Positions 1-11,296 of a DNA stretch of 64,000 bases are shown here, in pieces. The notes beneath the pieces are model-generated. The model made no database searches. It was not told the origin of the DNA and worked only from the letters and a program-made list of their open reading frames with translations. The translations under genes and the position numbers were made by a program. Each line of letters starts with the position of its first letter. The stretch's first letter is position 1. Source of the stretch: Gymnopus androsaceus JB14 (lineage: Eukaryota > Basidiomycota > Agaricomycetes > Agaricales > Omphalotaceae); NCBI GenBank assembly GCA_009733575.1, contig ML769482.1, positions 1-64,000 of the forward strand. Direction: 5' to 3'.

Positions 1-999
1 CCTGGGATGGAGTCGTATGCTACCTCGATGTTACACATTGGCCAGTTGGGGTGTGCAGTGTTGTTTACGCATGCGTCGAGGCCGTCAAGGAGAGCGGCGT
101 TAAAAAATGTGTGTCTTTCTCCTAAGACCACTTCCAAGTTCCGAAGACTCAAAACGACGATTGTGTCGGAAGCACAAAGATGGGAGATATGTAGGTTGCG
201 AAGCCGAGGTAAGCAAATGAATAAAACTCTAAGTATTCCATTGGCAGAGATGTCGTTTACAAAGATTACTAAGGTGTCGAGGATGGAGAAATCTGCAGAT
301 ATCTGTGAAATTACGAGCCTGTTTTAGAATGTAATTCAGGCTCGGCAAATCTTGCAAGAATACGAACTCCTTCCATCTGTCTGCATGTTGCGCCAGATCA
401 TATAGAGCACTGCATAGTCCAGGAGTAAGCTCGATTGGGTCAAGGCCCGGACGGAGGTGCATAGGTGCAGCGTGCGAGACACACCCCTAGTATGGGTATG
501 ATCAAGGACAGGTTCTGCAAGCTCCATAAGCAGGAAGGACCAGAACGAAGGCTGGGAGACGATGATTTCTCGCCACCAAGAAGGAACCCATGTCAATGGA
601 AAGATGGAACCTGCACATAAAACCACGTTTGACCATGATACCCTCTGGAGTAACGAGCTGGGATACTTCATTGATGATTTCCGGTGGAAGTGTGCGAATG
701 GGAGAAAGTAGAGACTCTTGGAACTCCAATATTTTTGCGAGCTGGACGCGTTGTGCATCCTCGAATTTCTGGATATTACGCCGGGTCTCCTCTATCAGGG
801 TGCGTAATTGTGACCGTTCGACCGCCGAATTCGGGATGAAATTGGATCTGCTCCGTGAAAAAGGTTCCTCCCAGTTGCCTCCCAGGCAGATTGATCTGAA
901 CGTAAAGAATTTGGTGTAGATTGCGAGGTCAAGCAAAGCTTTTCGACGTCGGACATGACTTGGACGATTCGAAGATGACAGATCAAAAAAGAGTGGCAA
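1..999 (-). CDS. F-box protein, C-terminus cut by the left window edge
   Basis: This is an Agaricomycete-type F-box protein, expected to be a substrate receptor of SCF ubiquitin ligases. Reading leftward there is an N-terminal amphipathic helix (QLRTLIEETRRNIQKFEDAQ), then LLSPIRTLPPEIINEV, the usual F-box entry of this family. After a change of frame comes a WREIIVSQPSFW segment corresponding to the end of the F-box. The LRR-like remainder runs off the window. The true start is unclear. A conserved-looking leader begins with an ATG at 1185 but meets a stop near 1084, so either an intron or a one-base slip separates it from the F-box. The family call is firm; the gene model is not. It may be related to the F-box/LRR gene at the other end of the window. 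Confidence 0.65.
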
Positions 1000-1295
1000 A
1001 AGCGTCCAACCAGCGCCTACAAGTACAACCCGAAGAGGGGAAGCAACACGCTGAGTTCCTGTAGAAAGGACACCATTCTAGATGTCCATATCATCTGAAT
1101 CAGCCATCTTATGCCGGACTGGGATGAAGTGCTGGACTTGCCGTAGAAATCTACTCGGAGTCTTCGTAACTTGATTTGAACTCATCTGAGCAACAAGGAA
1201 ATTAGAGAAGTGAAGCATTGCGCGGCTGTCATAGTGAATCCGCGTCGAGGATTTAAAAAAATAACGGTAAGTACATTAAATTATAACATAATCGT

Positions 1296-1704
1296 CTACG
1301 GCTTGTGTTTCTTTACCTTCAACCGCGGAAAACGATAACATTGCAGCGTCTCCTTCTCCTTCTCCGTGATATCCATTACTTCGCGGTACGACTCCGTGAA
1401 GGCCTCATTATCAGTGACGAGCTTGATACCCGTGGGGTTAATACATACTATGAAGCAGTAGATGCGGCCGTCGGAGGTGGGATAAACCTTAGGGGTTGTT
1501 ACGATGCCGCTGATAATGGACAAAAGAAATGAGTTTTGAGCCGCAAAGGATAAAGAAACTAGGCACTGGATTGTTTCTGATACTTGTTCTCCCACTTAAG
1601 ACGAGATACGCTCCCAACCGAAAAGATAAGGAGGGTACTTGGAGTGGAGAGATTTGTTTGGTGGTCGTTTTCGCCCGGAAGGGAGGATAGTCTCGAATTT
1701 TCAA
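1296..1704 (-). CDS. Possible small multi-exon gene, unrecognised
   Basis: Two overlapping open frames on the minus strand look spliced rather than random. An upstream frame ends with a basic stretch LKWENKYQKQ, and a downstream frame carries KVYPTSDGRIYCFIVCI, followed by a charged tail ending LKVKKHKP. No family was recognised. A GT...AG junction between the two near 1490-1550 is possible, but no ATG was found that joins them cleanly. It could equally be a fragment of a decayed gene. The 900 bases to its right (1705-2688) hold only short, unconvincing frames. Confidence 0.25.
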
Positions 1705-2688
1705 CGATTGCCTGGTATACTCTTGGTATGAGCGTCACAATTCAGAACGACTGATAGATACTGAAGGCTGACTGAGGATTGTTCGTGGAGACTTTAGTCA
1801 CTCACTGCTCACATCACGTGCATCCTAGAGTTGTCACTGTCACTTCATCTAAGTATTGTCGTCTTGTCGTCTTGTGTCTTGTGGAAAGATAGTGGAAAAA
1901 ACACGTCGAAATTCAGATATTCAGATGCTACGGTATGGCCTTCTTATGAAAGCTCGCCGATCTCTGGGGTGCGCATTAACTGGAGTGATGTGAGCTACTA
2001 GACGCCAAAGCATCCGTCTCAGATTCGTAAATCCGTATGTCTTCTCCGATGTACATATAAGTAACTCATGTTATTCTTCAGACCGCCGGCGTCGCCAACA
2101 ACGTCTCCAGTGATGAGACACTATCCGCCAAGAGCGCTGATTAAGTATATCGCCCAAACACAAATACTCCTGGCGGCAGTGCTTCCTTATCCCGTCAGTT
2201 CATCATCCTTCGACAAGCAGGTTGCAGCGATTCTACCTCTGTATCTCCTTCGTCAGAGCAAGGGTATCCAGCTTTTGAAGTTGCGAAACCGCCTCCCAGA
2301 TCTGCTTTGCTCCTAGTTTAGGCGTCACAACCTTGCACCCACAACCAATGTTCATCGTTTCATTGTGATGTCGTTTTCATTCGTACAGTAATTCCCTTGT
2401 CCTACCTTGTTCTACATTCAGAATATGTCTGTTGGTTAGCTGCAAATCTGTGCATCCTTTGATTGCTTACTACCCGAAGGAATTGGAAAAGATCAATCAT
2501 ATGTCAGCCTTTGGATCGCCTTTGAATGACATCTTGATATGCTGGAGAGCTTTAAGAGCACTGAACAGATACCATTCTTCATCGTTCCCACTCTCTTTTC
2601 AATGGAAATTTGAGGCATGGGCACACCTGGTACAGTCGCTCACTTCGTTCTGCGTGCCTTTATCGATCTTACATATCCCTTCAAGATC
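1705..2688. other. Intergenic stretch, no supported gene
   Basis: No open frame here has recognisable content. A short CT-rich tandem of the CGTCTTGT type lies at about 1858-1880. The right end should hold the promoter and 5' leader of the seven-TM gene. Confidence 0.5.
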
Positions 2689-4202
2689 ATGTACCTGACC
2701 TGGCGTATCTCTGGACACCATTTATCACACTCCATATCATTGGCGAAGTTGGCACGATATTGTTACTACTAACGTATTTTATTTCAAACAATGTCCGCCG
2801 ACATCCAACTATAGTCAATTTCTGGATAACTTGGCTCATATACTCGATATCTTATAGCCTTCTGTAAGCGTAGATCTCAATAGTACGATGTATGTAACTT
2901 ACACCCGCTTTCACAGATTGTACGATAGGCAGCAATATACTACTCCTGATACTTTATGTCGTGTTCAAGCAGCTATGGTGGACGGTTCTTCTTCGATGTA
3001 TGTCTGTCTGCCTTTAGCTAGTACGAAGGACATCTCATTATATATTGCAGGGTAGCTACGGCTGGTTTCGTAGCAGTTTCTGCAGGTTGGTGCTCACGTT
3101 CTTCTCTTCAGAGATTATATTTTCTAACGAATGATGATAAAGATATGGTTTAAAATGCAAGAACTACCCCAATCCATATACAGCTCAACTTCTACGGAAA
3201 GGAAAGCGTCGCGAATCCAACTTGTACTTGTAGGTCGATTCATCCGTGCATTCAAAGCGAACACATATTAATTGTGTCTAGGGTCTTTTCGTACCTTATG
3301 CGGTCTTTTTAACCTTCAGCATCTGGTCAGCTTTGGTGAGAGCGCCTTTTGTATCAACCTCCCGAATCTCAAATGTGATACTTTTGGTAGGTTGGAAAGC
3401 AAAATTTTCAACTGTTCAACCCCATGAACGGCTTATATTGCTCCCTGCATGTGGACGGATTGTAAGTCTACAAAATATCATGAAAGAGATAGAGACGAAT
3501 TCTTGCGCTAGCTCCCGTTATGGCATTCCTGCCTACTGTACTGCGATAATGATTGTTTTACTTTGCCTCCAAGGTGAGTAATCACCGCCAACGATACGTA
3601 GGAGCTGACTTATGCAAAAGTTGCCATCTTGGTAAAATATTGGCAAACCCGGGCGAAAGCGTCCAGAGCTTTTACACTTTTGAAGAGAGAAATTCCTTTC
3701 TCATTGATCTTGCGGATGTCGTTGTTCAGCGTTGCCTCTATACTGGTGTTCAGGTATTCAGTTCGTCTCAAGCATGTACAACTTCTGACGAGCGCGAACA
3801 GCACTGGAGTCTTGTTCATGTCAGATTTGTTAACTCCCTGGCCATATATCGTCGAAGCAGCCTGTACGTGTAATCGTGGCCAAAGACAATACCTTGAAAC
3901 TGACATCCTGCAGTACCTCTGCTCGCAGTGTGCATCTTTGGAACACAAAAGGTGAGCCTCAACTTCAAGTTGACAGTACATACGCCATTAACTGGAAATA
4001 GGACTTGGTTGCTGTTTGGGCATGCCGGCGTCATCCAAAAAAAATACCATCCCTTCAACTACCAGATATTGCCATTCCGAGCGCACATGTACATCACCCA
4101 TCCGACTTGGTTCTGTCCGCTAGTGGTTCCATGACCAGATTTGAAAGTGCCCCGCCATCAGCAGTTGAGAGGGTGACCAGAAATGTTGTGTTAGAAGTGT
4201 AA
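2689..4202 (+). CDS. Seven-transmembrane protein of the unnamed Agaricomycete type
   Basis: Splicing about ten short exons by eye gives a polytopic protein with seven hydrophobic segments. The first is LHIIGEVGTILLLLTYFI and the second PTIVNFWITWLIYSISY. Then come a third around MVDGSSSM-VATAGFVAVSA, a fourth LFVPYAVFLTFSIWSALVG, an NPMNGLYCSLHVDG loop, a fifth YGIPAYCTAIMIVLLCL, a sixth SLILRMSLFSVASILVF, and a seventh ending LLAVCIFGTQKDLVAVW. A short serine-rich cytoplasmic tail ends at the stop at 4202. The FGTQK motif after TM7 and the NxxNGLYC loop recur in GPCR-like proteins that are numerous in mushrooms; ligand and function are unknown. The first ATG is uncertain: the frame before LWTPFITLH has no in-frame ATG. 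The ATG at 2689 would read through only with one extra G, a possible one-base slip. Confidence 0.7.
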
Positions 4203-4308
4203 GCAGTGAACAAAATAGCCATGGATTCGTTCCCAGAGTTTTGCGATAAAGAGAGAACCAGACTGTACATCCTCGTAATAGTATAATAAAATAAAAGGCT
4301 CTGCGAGT

Positions 4309-4727
4309 CTACGCTCCTCCACTGTTCAAGAGAATAAGTATTGAGCACCCTAGATGGTGGATCGACGTACACAAGGATATTGTTACTGCAGAATATGTGA
4401 GTATACGATGTTAGCAGGGAAAACGTGGCGCCACGTACATTGGTATGTGAATGAGTTTCACAAAGTAACCTATGAACCCCATCACAGCAAATCCCACCGC
4501 AACTGCCCTGCAAATTTGGAGGAATTCTACACGCCGTGTAAGCAAAACAGTTCGAGTTTGTGTTTTATACCAAACCTTTTTGTGAAGGTTTTGTGCAGCG
4601 TGTCAAAAACTAAGTAGCCAAAGTCAGACTTGGATTATTGCTCGACGTTGAGAACAGTAAATACCTGGTTTCCATCCTGAACAAATTGCTGGGGAATCTC
4701 AACGAATTCGCGTATTTTGTCGGACAT
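4309..4727 (-). CDS. SSS1: Sec61 gamma subunit (SecE/Sss1), ER translocon
   Basis: Small tail-anchored subunit of the Sec61 protein-conducting channel in the ER membrane. Five exons splice to a 70-residue protein starting [20 protein letters not shown]. It continues [19 protein letters not shown], then the single membrane helix [20 protein letters not shown], and ends INNILVGGA. This matches the whole SecE/Sec61 gamma family in length and sequence. Exon 1 is 4665-4727. The last exon contributes only the final few codons (the last base of the Val codon, then GGA and the stop at 4311-4309). The final introns are short GT-AG introns. Because the exons are tiny, simple ORF scans miss this gene. 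It converges on the seven-TM gene, stops about 105 bp apart. Confidence 0.95.
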
Positions 4728-4868
4728 GATGATGAAGGAAAAGAGTAAGGAGTGAATGAATGATTGTCCCACGGGTCCACGGCACGTCTTCATTCCCAAC
4801 TCAGAGGTCAGAATTTATGCTGCTAAGTATTTGCAGGCCAACTTATCGCATCTTCTAGTCCCGCATGA

Positions 4869-7102
4869 ATGTCCCTTCGAGCTGGGCTTTCTCGAATCAG
4901 CCTTCTACGCTCCAATCCAGTCGCTAGTTCACGCCTCTATCGACATCTTAATTCATCCGCGACTGTCCCTCCCTCAGTTGCACGCTATTTGGCTTCGCTA
5001 AAAGATGATACGCAGGATACGGACGTTATTCACCGTGACTATCCTCTCCTAAGATGGGAGGTTACCCAAACCGAGCAGTCATTCCGAAATGCTCTGCTGA
5101 ACAAAAATGAAATCGAGACTATGCTGCAGACCCTAGCACTCTCAGCTCTCCCGGAGGACCTTTCGCGAATCGAACAAATCCTAGTCCGATATGACAAACG
5201 TCTTCAACCTCCCTCCTACTCCGAAACTCACACTGTTATCATCCGGGCTCTTATTCAGAAGGGTTCTTTCCAGTCCGTAAAACTTTGGCTAGAACATATG
5301 CCGAAGAAGCCAGGCGGTGTTAAACCCACCCTGGAACATTATCATATGGTCCTCGAAGCTGGACCACAATTCTGTTCGTTCAAGAACATGGAACAGCTTG
5401 TTCATGACATGCGTCAACGCGGTTGTGAACCCGTAGACGATACATTCAAACGCCTTGCACTCGCTCGATGGTTGACGACCGCTCGAGTGTCCAGAATCCC
5501 CCTCCCTGCCGACTTTGCCCCAATGTTCCAAAATATGAAGGATATTGGCATTCCATATAATACGACTGTCGCTGGTATGCTCAACGTCATGTACCTGGAC
5601 AAACAGCGCGTCCGATATGCTGAAGACATCGTGGCTCTCTACGACCAGATATACTCGGATGTCTTGTCACCCGAACTAGTTTGGGAAAACGAATGGCTTC
5701 TTCGATTCTCCTCCGCTATAAAAGACGGAGGTGTCGCTGGTGGACTGAAGTTATTACCGAAATACCTCGAGGAAGGAGGCAAGCCGTCTGTTCGTCTGCT
5801 AGGAGTTTTCATGCAGCGTATATCACGCTTCGATCAGCTCTGCAGTGTACGCGACCAGCTGGGTGTCGTTCCTTCTCAGGAGCAGTGGTCTATGGTACTA
5901 CTACATTGCATCAAGCGCGGCGGAATCATAGAAACGATGGAGTGTTATAATGGTTTAAGAAATGAAGGGGTGATGCCAACCGCCAATGCAGTATCTAAAC
6001 TGGTCCAATTTATAGTTGCTACCCACTCCGACGCGCGCGCCGCTATCGACAATTCCCTCAAAGTTTTCACGGAGTTTACAACTTCGCTCCCCGATCATTG
6101 TGATCAACTTCCTCGAGAGACTCAGCGCTCCCTCGCAGATCTTTACTCGACAATGCTGAAAGAACTCTCCCAACTTCCTTCCCCCCAGCTTTCAGAGGAA
6201 TACGCGTCTATACAAGACTCAATTCTTCGGGAAGCAGAGATCCGCAAAATCCTCTCCAAAGTGCAAGCGCGTATCTCACCGCCGTCAGCATGAAAGCAGC
6301 GCGTTCAGAGGCTGAGGCTATGGAAACGTATCGGGAAAGTAAACATGTCTTGGATGAGGCAGGATACCTCGCTGTCCTCGATGTCCTCAGCCGAATTTCG
6401 TGGAGCAATAGAATGGAGCCTCATGTCCCAAAAATCTCGTTCTATTTCGAGGTTGTAAAGGATATGAAAGCCGCTCGATACTCAGTAACTGCGGCAGTAT
6501 ATCTCATTCTACTGCGATCACTGGGTCAGCTCGCCGACCGCACTCGTAAAAGTATCGGGTTCTTACATTTGAACCGCGAAGTGCTTGTAGCTACTCGCCA
6601 AACGCACGACCTCATCATCCTTGACTCCACCATCTCCCCGAATTCCAGCCTTTGGAATCTACTATTGGACAACTATCGGCTTCTGGAATCTTTCTCAGAC
6701 GCACTTCGCGTTTGGGACGAGATGTATGTATCCCGCACATTCGATCGAACCAGTGTCAACCTCATCTTGACGACTTGTCTTGAGGCTGGTGGTATGGACA
6801 TGGCAAAACAAATCAAAGCCAAGCTGGAGAGGACAGGATTTATCTTTGACAATTACAATTGGAAGTCTTGGATCACCTGTCTTTGTGGGGGAGGGAAAAT
6901 GAACGAAGCAGTACGGGACATGTGTACACTGGTGAAGGATCCTGATCCCGAGATGGCTCATATCATTCTCAGTCGCCTCAAGCCCGAATTCAAAGCAAAA
7001 GTTATGATTGCGATAGAGAAGCACCAGCCTAAATTACACGATGCGCTTTTGCAGGATCCCGAGCTGAAGGATCTGTCTGTTCTCCCCTTAAAACACAAAT
7101 GA
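4869..7102 (+). CDS. Mitochondrial pentatricopeptide-repeat-type protein
   Basis: The N-terminus (MSLRAGLSRISLLRSNPVAS...) is basic, serine-rich and acid-free, fitting a mitochondrial presequence. The body is helical with PPR-like pairs, for example LVHDMRQRGCEPVDDTFKRL, YNGLRNEGVMPTANAVSKLV and LEAGGMDMAKQIKAKLERTG. Such proteins usually bind organellar RNA and act in mitochondrial RNA processing or translation; the target is unknown. The sequence appears as two frames of 474 and 270 codons overlapping at ATGA (6290-6293). A phase-0 intron at 6261-6310 (GTGCAA...CAGAG, 50 nt) would join them into one protein of about 715 residues, the model preferred here. A one-base slip is the alternative. 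Repeat content is moderately clear; exact family membership is inferred. Confidence 0.8.
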
Positions 7103-7309
7103 TGCCTGTGCTTAATAACGTAGTAGTATGTGGTTCAACGTCTATGTATTATTAAAGTATATGAAATGCGATTTGGATAATAGTAATTGCAAAAAAAAAA
7201 TACAAATGTGTGCGCCTGGTTGAGCAGCGCTTCAATGTCGTGAACAGCCGTCTAGGGGAATAGAAGCCCAAAAGAAAGAAAATACATCATAAGTTGAGAA
7301 AGGACAGTT

Positions 7310-10300
7310 CTAAATTGTGGTAGCGAGTTCTTCTACGGAAGGGCAATCGCACTAGAAAGATGACGGTCAGTCCACAACCTTTACTAGTACAACATCAAAA
7401 AAAAAAAAAAACTCACCACTAGGTTTAGATCGCCGTATGCTGGTAAAGCAAAACCGTCAGTTCAAAAAAATTAATGCAAACGTGGAAGCTTACCGTCGTC
7501 AATGCGGGAAACGGATGGCCAAAACTTCTTTTCTCTAGGTATGGCAAAGGATATGCTGCACTATGGCGAGTATACGGGCTGAAAAATAGATGCATGAGAT
7601 GAAACAGCGGAACGAATAGTAGGCTGCGACATACCGATTCCACTCTGCATCAGAAAGAGCGATGACACTTAACGGATGAGGAGCATTTTTGAGAACATTG
7701 TTGTCTTTTGGCTGCGCGCCAGTGATAACATCTTCCGCCTCTTTGCGAATTTGAATCATAGCATCGCAAAACCTTCAAGGAGTACATCAGCGCAATTCCT
7801 AGCTAGCGGATATTAGACCAACCTGTCAATTTCTTCGAGGGTTTCCGACTCGGTAGGTTCGATCAGCATGCAAGTGGAGATCGGCCAGGAGCATGTCGGG
7901 GGGTGGAAACCATAATCCTGTACATTGATTATTACTTTCGAGTTTACGATGTGTTGTTCTTCGGCCTTACCTGAAGCCGTTTGGCAAAGTCGGTGACTTT
8001 CAATCCAGCCTTCTTGTCAAATTCAGGCCAAATCAATCAACAACTCGTGTGCAACGCGTCCATTCGCGTTCTTGTAACGAAGGTTATAATGACCAGAAAG
8101 CCGACTAGCCATGTAATTGGCGTTGAGAAGTGCGACCTTGGAGGCTTCGCTCAAACCCTGGCCGCCCAGCATTTTGATATATGCCCATGAGATGAGGTGA
8201 ATGGAGGAACTTCCGAAAGGACCAGCGGATACGGCGTCGATGGCCTTATCACCAAGGGGCATTACAGGGTGGGACGGAAGGAAAGGAGCAAGATGTTCAG
8301 CAACACAGATTGGTCCAACACCAGGCCCTCCTCCGCCATGAGGACTAGGGTACAAAGAGGTAAATATTAGTTAACAGGAAGAAAGTTGCGAGGCCTACAT
8401 AGCGAACGTCTTGTGCAAATTCATATGGCAAACATCACCTCCACAGGTAGCGGGATTAGTGAGACCGATCTGTGCATTGAGATTGGCACCATCGAGATAG
8501 ACTTGACCCCCGTTCTCATGTATTATTTTGCAGGCCTAAAAAGCAGTCAAGTTAGTAGTAACACACTACTTCAAAATTTTCCATACGTACATCTTGTACG
8601 CCATCTTCAAAGACACCGAAAGTTGAAGGGTACGTGATCTGAATATAATCAACGAAGAGAAAAACCAAAATCGTCAGATCAATATTTACCATGAACGCAG
8701 CTAGCTTGTTCTGGTGCTTTTCGGCCTTCAACCTGAGATCGTCGAGGTCGAGATTACCGTCATCATGGACCTTGACCGAAACAACTTTCAGGCCAGCCAT
8801 GACAGCGCTCTGTAGACTAATCAGTGGACTATTATTGCGAGTATGAATACTGCTTACAGCTGGATTTGTACCATGGGCACTCAGTGGGATCAAACATATG
8901 TCCCTATCGCCTTCACCTTGAGACTCGTGGTATGCACGAATGACACAGAGACCAGCATATTCTCCGGCAGCACCAGAGTTTGGCTGAAGAGAGGTTGAAT
9001 GGAAACCAGTAATTCTAGCAAGGTCGCGTTCAAGTTCCTAATAAGAAAACTTTGAGCAATACAATCTAGAATAGTAGTCTAGAACATACATTGATAACAG
9101 TGTGGTATCCTTGAACTTGGTCAAAGGGCACAAACGGATGGATGCGACCGTATTCCTCCCAAGTGAGGGGTATCATACTGCTAGTGCTGTTCAACTTCAT
9201 AGTGCAACTGCCAAGAGGGATCATCGAATGAACAAGTCCAACGTCCTTGGAAGCGAGGTGGTTGATGTAGCGCAACATTTCGGTTTCGGAATGATGCTTG
9301 TTGAAAACAGGATGAGGGAGGAAAGGCGATGTACGTTTTAGCATGGATGGGATGGCCGGAGCATCTGGCTCCTGAAGCTGAGAAAGTGAAACCGGCGCAG
9401 AAGATGAAGCAGTTGCAAAGACGTTGATGACATTCACAAGATCGTTGGGAGTTACACTTTCATCCAAGGTCACTCCGACGTGGCGATCATCAATGCGACG
9501 AAGGTTGATACCTGCATTCAATGACACCTCGTGGAGATCCTTCGCACTTGGTACTTTGACCGTCACGGTGTCGAAGAACTCTTGGTTCACAACATCGTAA
9601 CCAAATGATCCAACAGAATCCTTGAAAACCTGCGTGAAACCGTGAACCTTGTTCGCGATATGTTGTAAACCGACGGGTCCGTGATATACTGCGTACATAG
9701 CTGCCATATTCGCCAAAAGAGCCTGGCTTGTACAGATGTTGCTTGTAGCCTTTTCACGTCGTATGTGCTGCTCTCGAGCTGCAACCAGACGTTTGAAAAG
9801 TTGTACAGTTAATGCTAACGATGAGACTCACTTTGTAATGCTAAACGGTAGGCGGGTTTTCCAGTAACGTCGCGACTACGACCGACCAACCGACCAGGCA
9901 TCTTCCTCTTCAGTTTTTCAGTAACGGCAAAGAATGCTCCATGAGGTCCGCCATAGCCAGCAGGAACACCAAATCGTGCTGAATTTCCGAGAACGATATC
10001 TGCGCCCCATTCACCGGGAGGTTTGATCATTGTTAACGCGAGTAGATCCGTTGCGCAAACAACCAAGGCACCTGCAGCATGAGTAGTGTCTGCCAATGCT
10101 GCAAAGTCTTTGATATGTCCATCGACATCGGGATATTGAACCAGGACACCACAAAGCTCCTTACGCAGAGCCTCGTCCTCGATGGCCGATGAAGCATCCG
10201 CGACAACTAGATCGATACCAAAACCTTTGGCACGCGTACGGAGAACCGCTAGAGTTTGCGGAAGAACACCTGAATCGACAAGGAATTTCCGCTTCCGAGA

Positions 10301-10967
10301 ACCCGAAGACGCAAAAGACATAACCATTCCCTCGGCAGCCGCAGTGGCCTCGTCTAGTAGCGAGGCATTTGCAATATCCATGGATGTAAGTGACATAACC
10401 ATCGTTTGAAAGTTGACCAATGACTCTAGGCGCCCTAAGATAATGTCAGTATTGAGACAAGCATGAAAGAAGGTGATTAACCTTGAGCTATCTCTGGTTG
10501 ATACGGTGTATACGGTGTGTACCATTGTGGGTTCTCAATAACCTAGAGAGCACGTCAGCAACGGGAAATATTGCAGAGAGAATACGGACATTACGAAGGA
10601 TGACAGGAGGTACAACCGCACAATGATATCCCATACCAATGTAGCTTTTGAAAGGCTTGTTCAGAGCACCCAAATCCTTGGCCCGAGCAAGAAGCTGAGA
10701 CTCGCTGAATGCAGGAATTGTATCGTTACTGATATCCTCGGACGCGATTCTGATTTTAGAGGGCACGGTATGGGAAATGAACGCATCCATGGAGCTGTAC
10801 CCTAATTGGGAAAGCATTTTCGAGGTCTCTGCGTCATCTGGACCGATATGCCTTTCGCTGAAAACATCCAACGGAGAGAAGAGTGAATCAGGACGATGTG
10901 CGGTTGCGAGAAACCTCGCTCGAGGCAAAGAAGAAAGCCTGTTTGCAACGCAGCGGCGGAGCAACAT
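7310..10967 (-). CDS. GCV2: Glycine dehydrogenase (decarboxylating), P-protein
   Basis: PLP enzyme of the mitochondrial glycine cleavage system. It decarboxylates glycine and passes the aminomethyl group to lipoyl-H-protein. The N-terminus ([20 protein letters not shown]) is a typical presequence, followed by SERHIGPDD. Further conserved marks are [14 protein letters not shown], the glycine-rich [39 protein letters not shown], and CHMNLHKTF with the PLP-binding lysine. These are followed by [13 protein letters not shown]. The C-terminus splices to [21 protein letters not shown] and a stop at 7312-7310. Length fits the family at about 1000 residues. One anomaly: between [13 protein letters not shown] and [12 protein letters not shown] the frame slips by one base at an A-run (plus strand T-run 7529-7532). 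The enzyme itself is certain; whether this copy is intact depends on that base. Confidence 0.95.
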
Positions 10968-11296
10968 GACAGAGGGGGGTAAAACAGCACGTAAAAAAGA
11001 CTGGACTTATAAGGTATTTTCAGTCACCGAGCAATTGTTTGATCAGGGTCTCTTATCGCGCATGTAAACATGCAATACTCTTTGGCAAGATATGAGCGGG
11101 CAATACCATTCAGTGAGTAAGATGGTCGACGGCATTTTTGTCGCAGAGAAGGCACACAAAGAAATGGCATCAATGCGCGAGCGGTTGGTGGGAGATGGCA
11201 AGAGATGCAATCGGATAAAAAATTTTAGTTGACCGGAACGAGCGTCAAATTGCTTATCATCGGCATGACGTACCGAGTTTCCGAAGCTACCTTGAA
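10968..11296. promoter_or_regulatory. Divergent promoter between glycine dehydrogenase and the FBXO21-like gene
   Basis: 329 bp separate the two start codons, so promoters for both genes must lie here. No distinct TATA box or operator could be assigned. Confidence 0.6.

Noticed and set aside
229..986. Several minus- and plus-strand frames of 60-140 codons as separate genes
   Set aside because: They are alternate frames of the F-box gene around its introns or slips and carry no independent motif.
3610..3981. Minus-strand frame of 123 codons opposite the seven-TM gene
   Set aside because: It lies antisense to conserved membrane-helix exons and has no recognisable content.
4869..7102. Two separate PPR genes in an operon-like overlap
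   Set aside because: A 50-nt GT-AG intron in the right phase joins them, and bicistronic translation is rare in fungi. Kept as one gene with the alternative noted.
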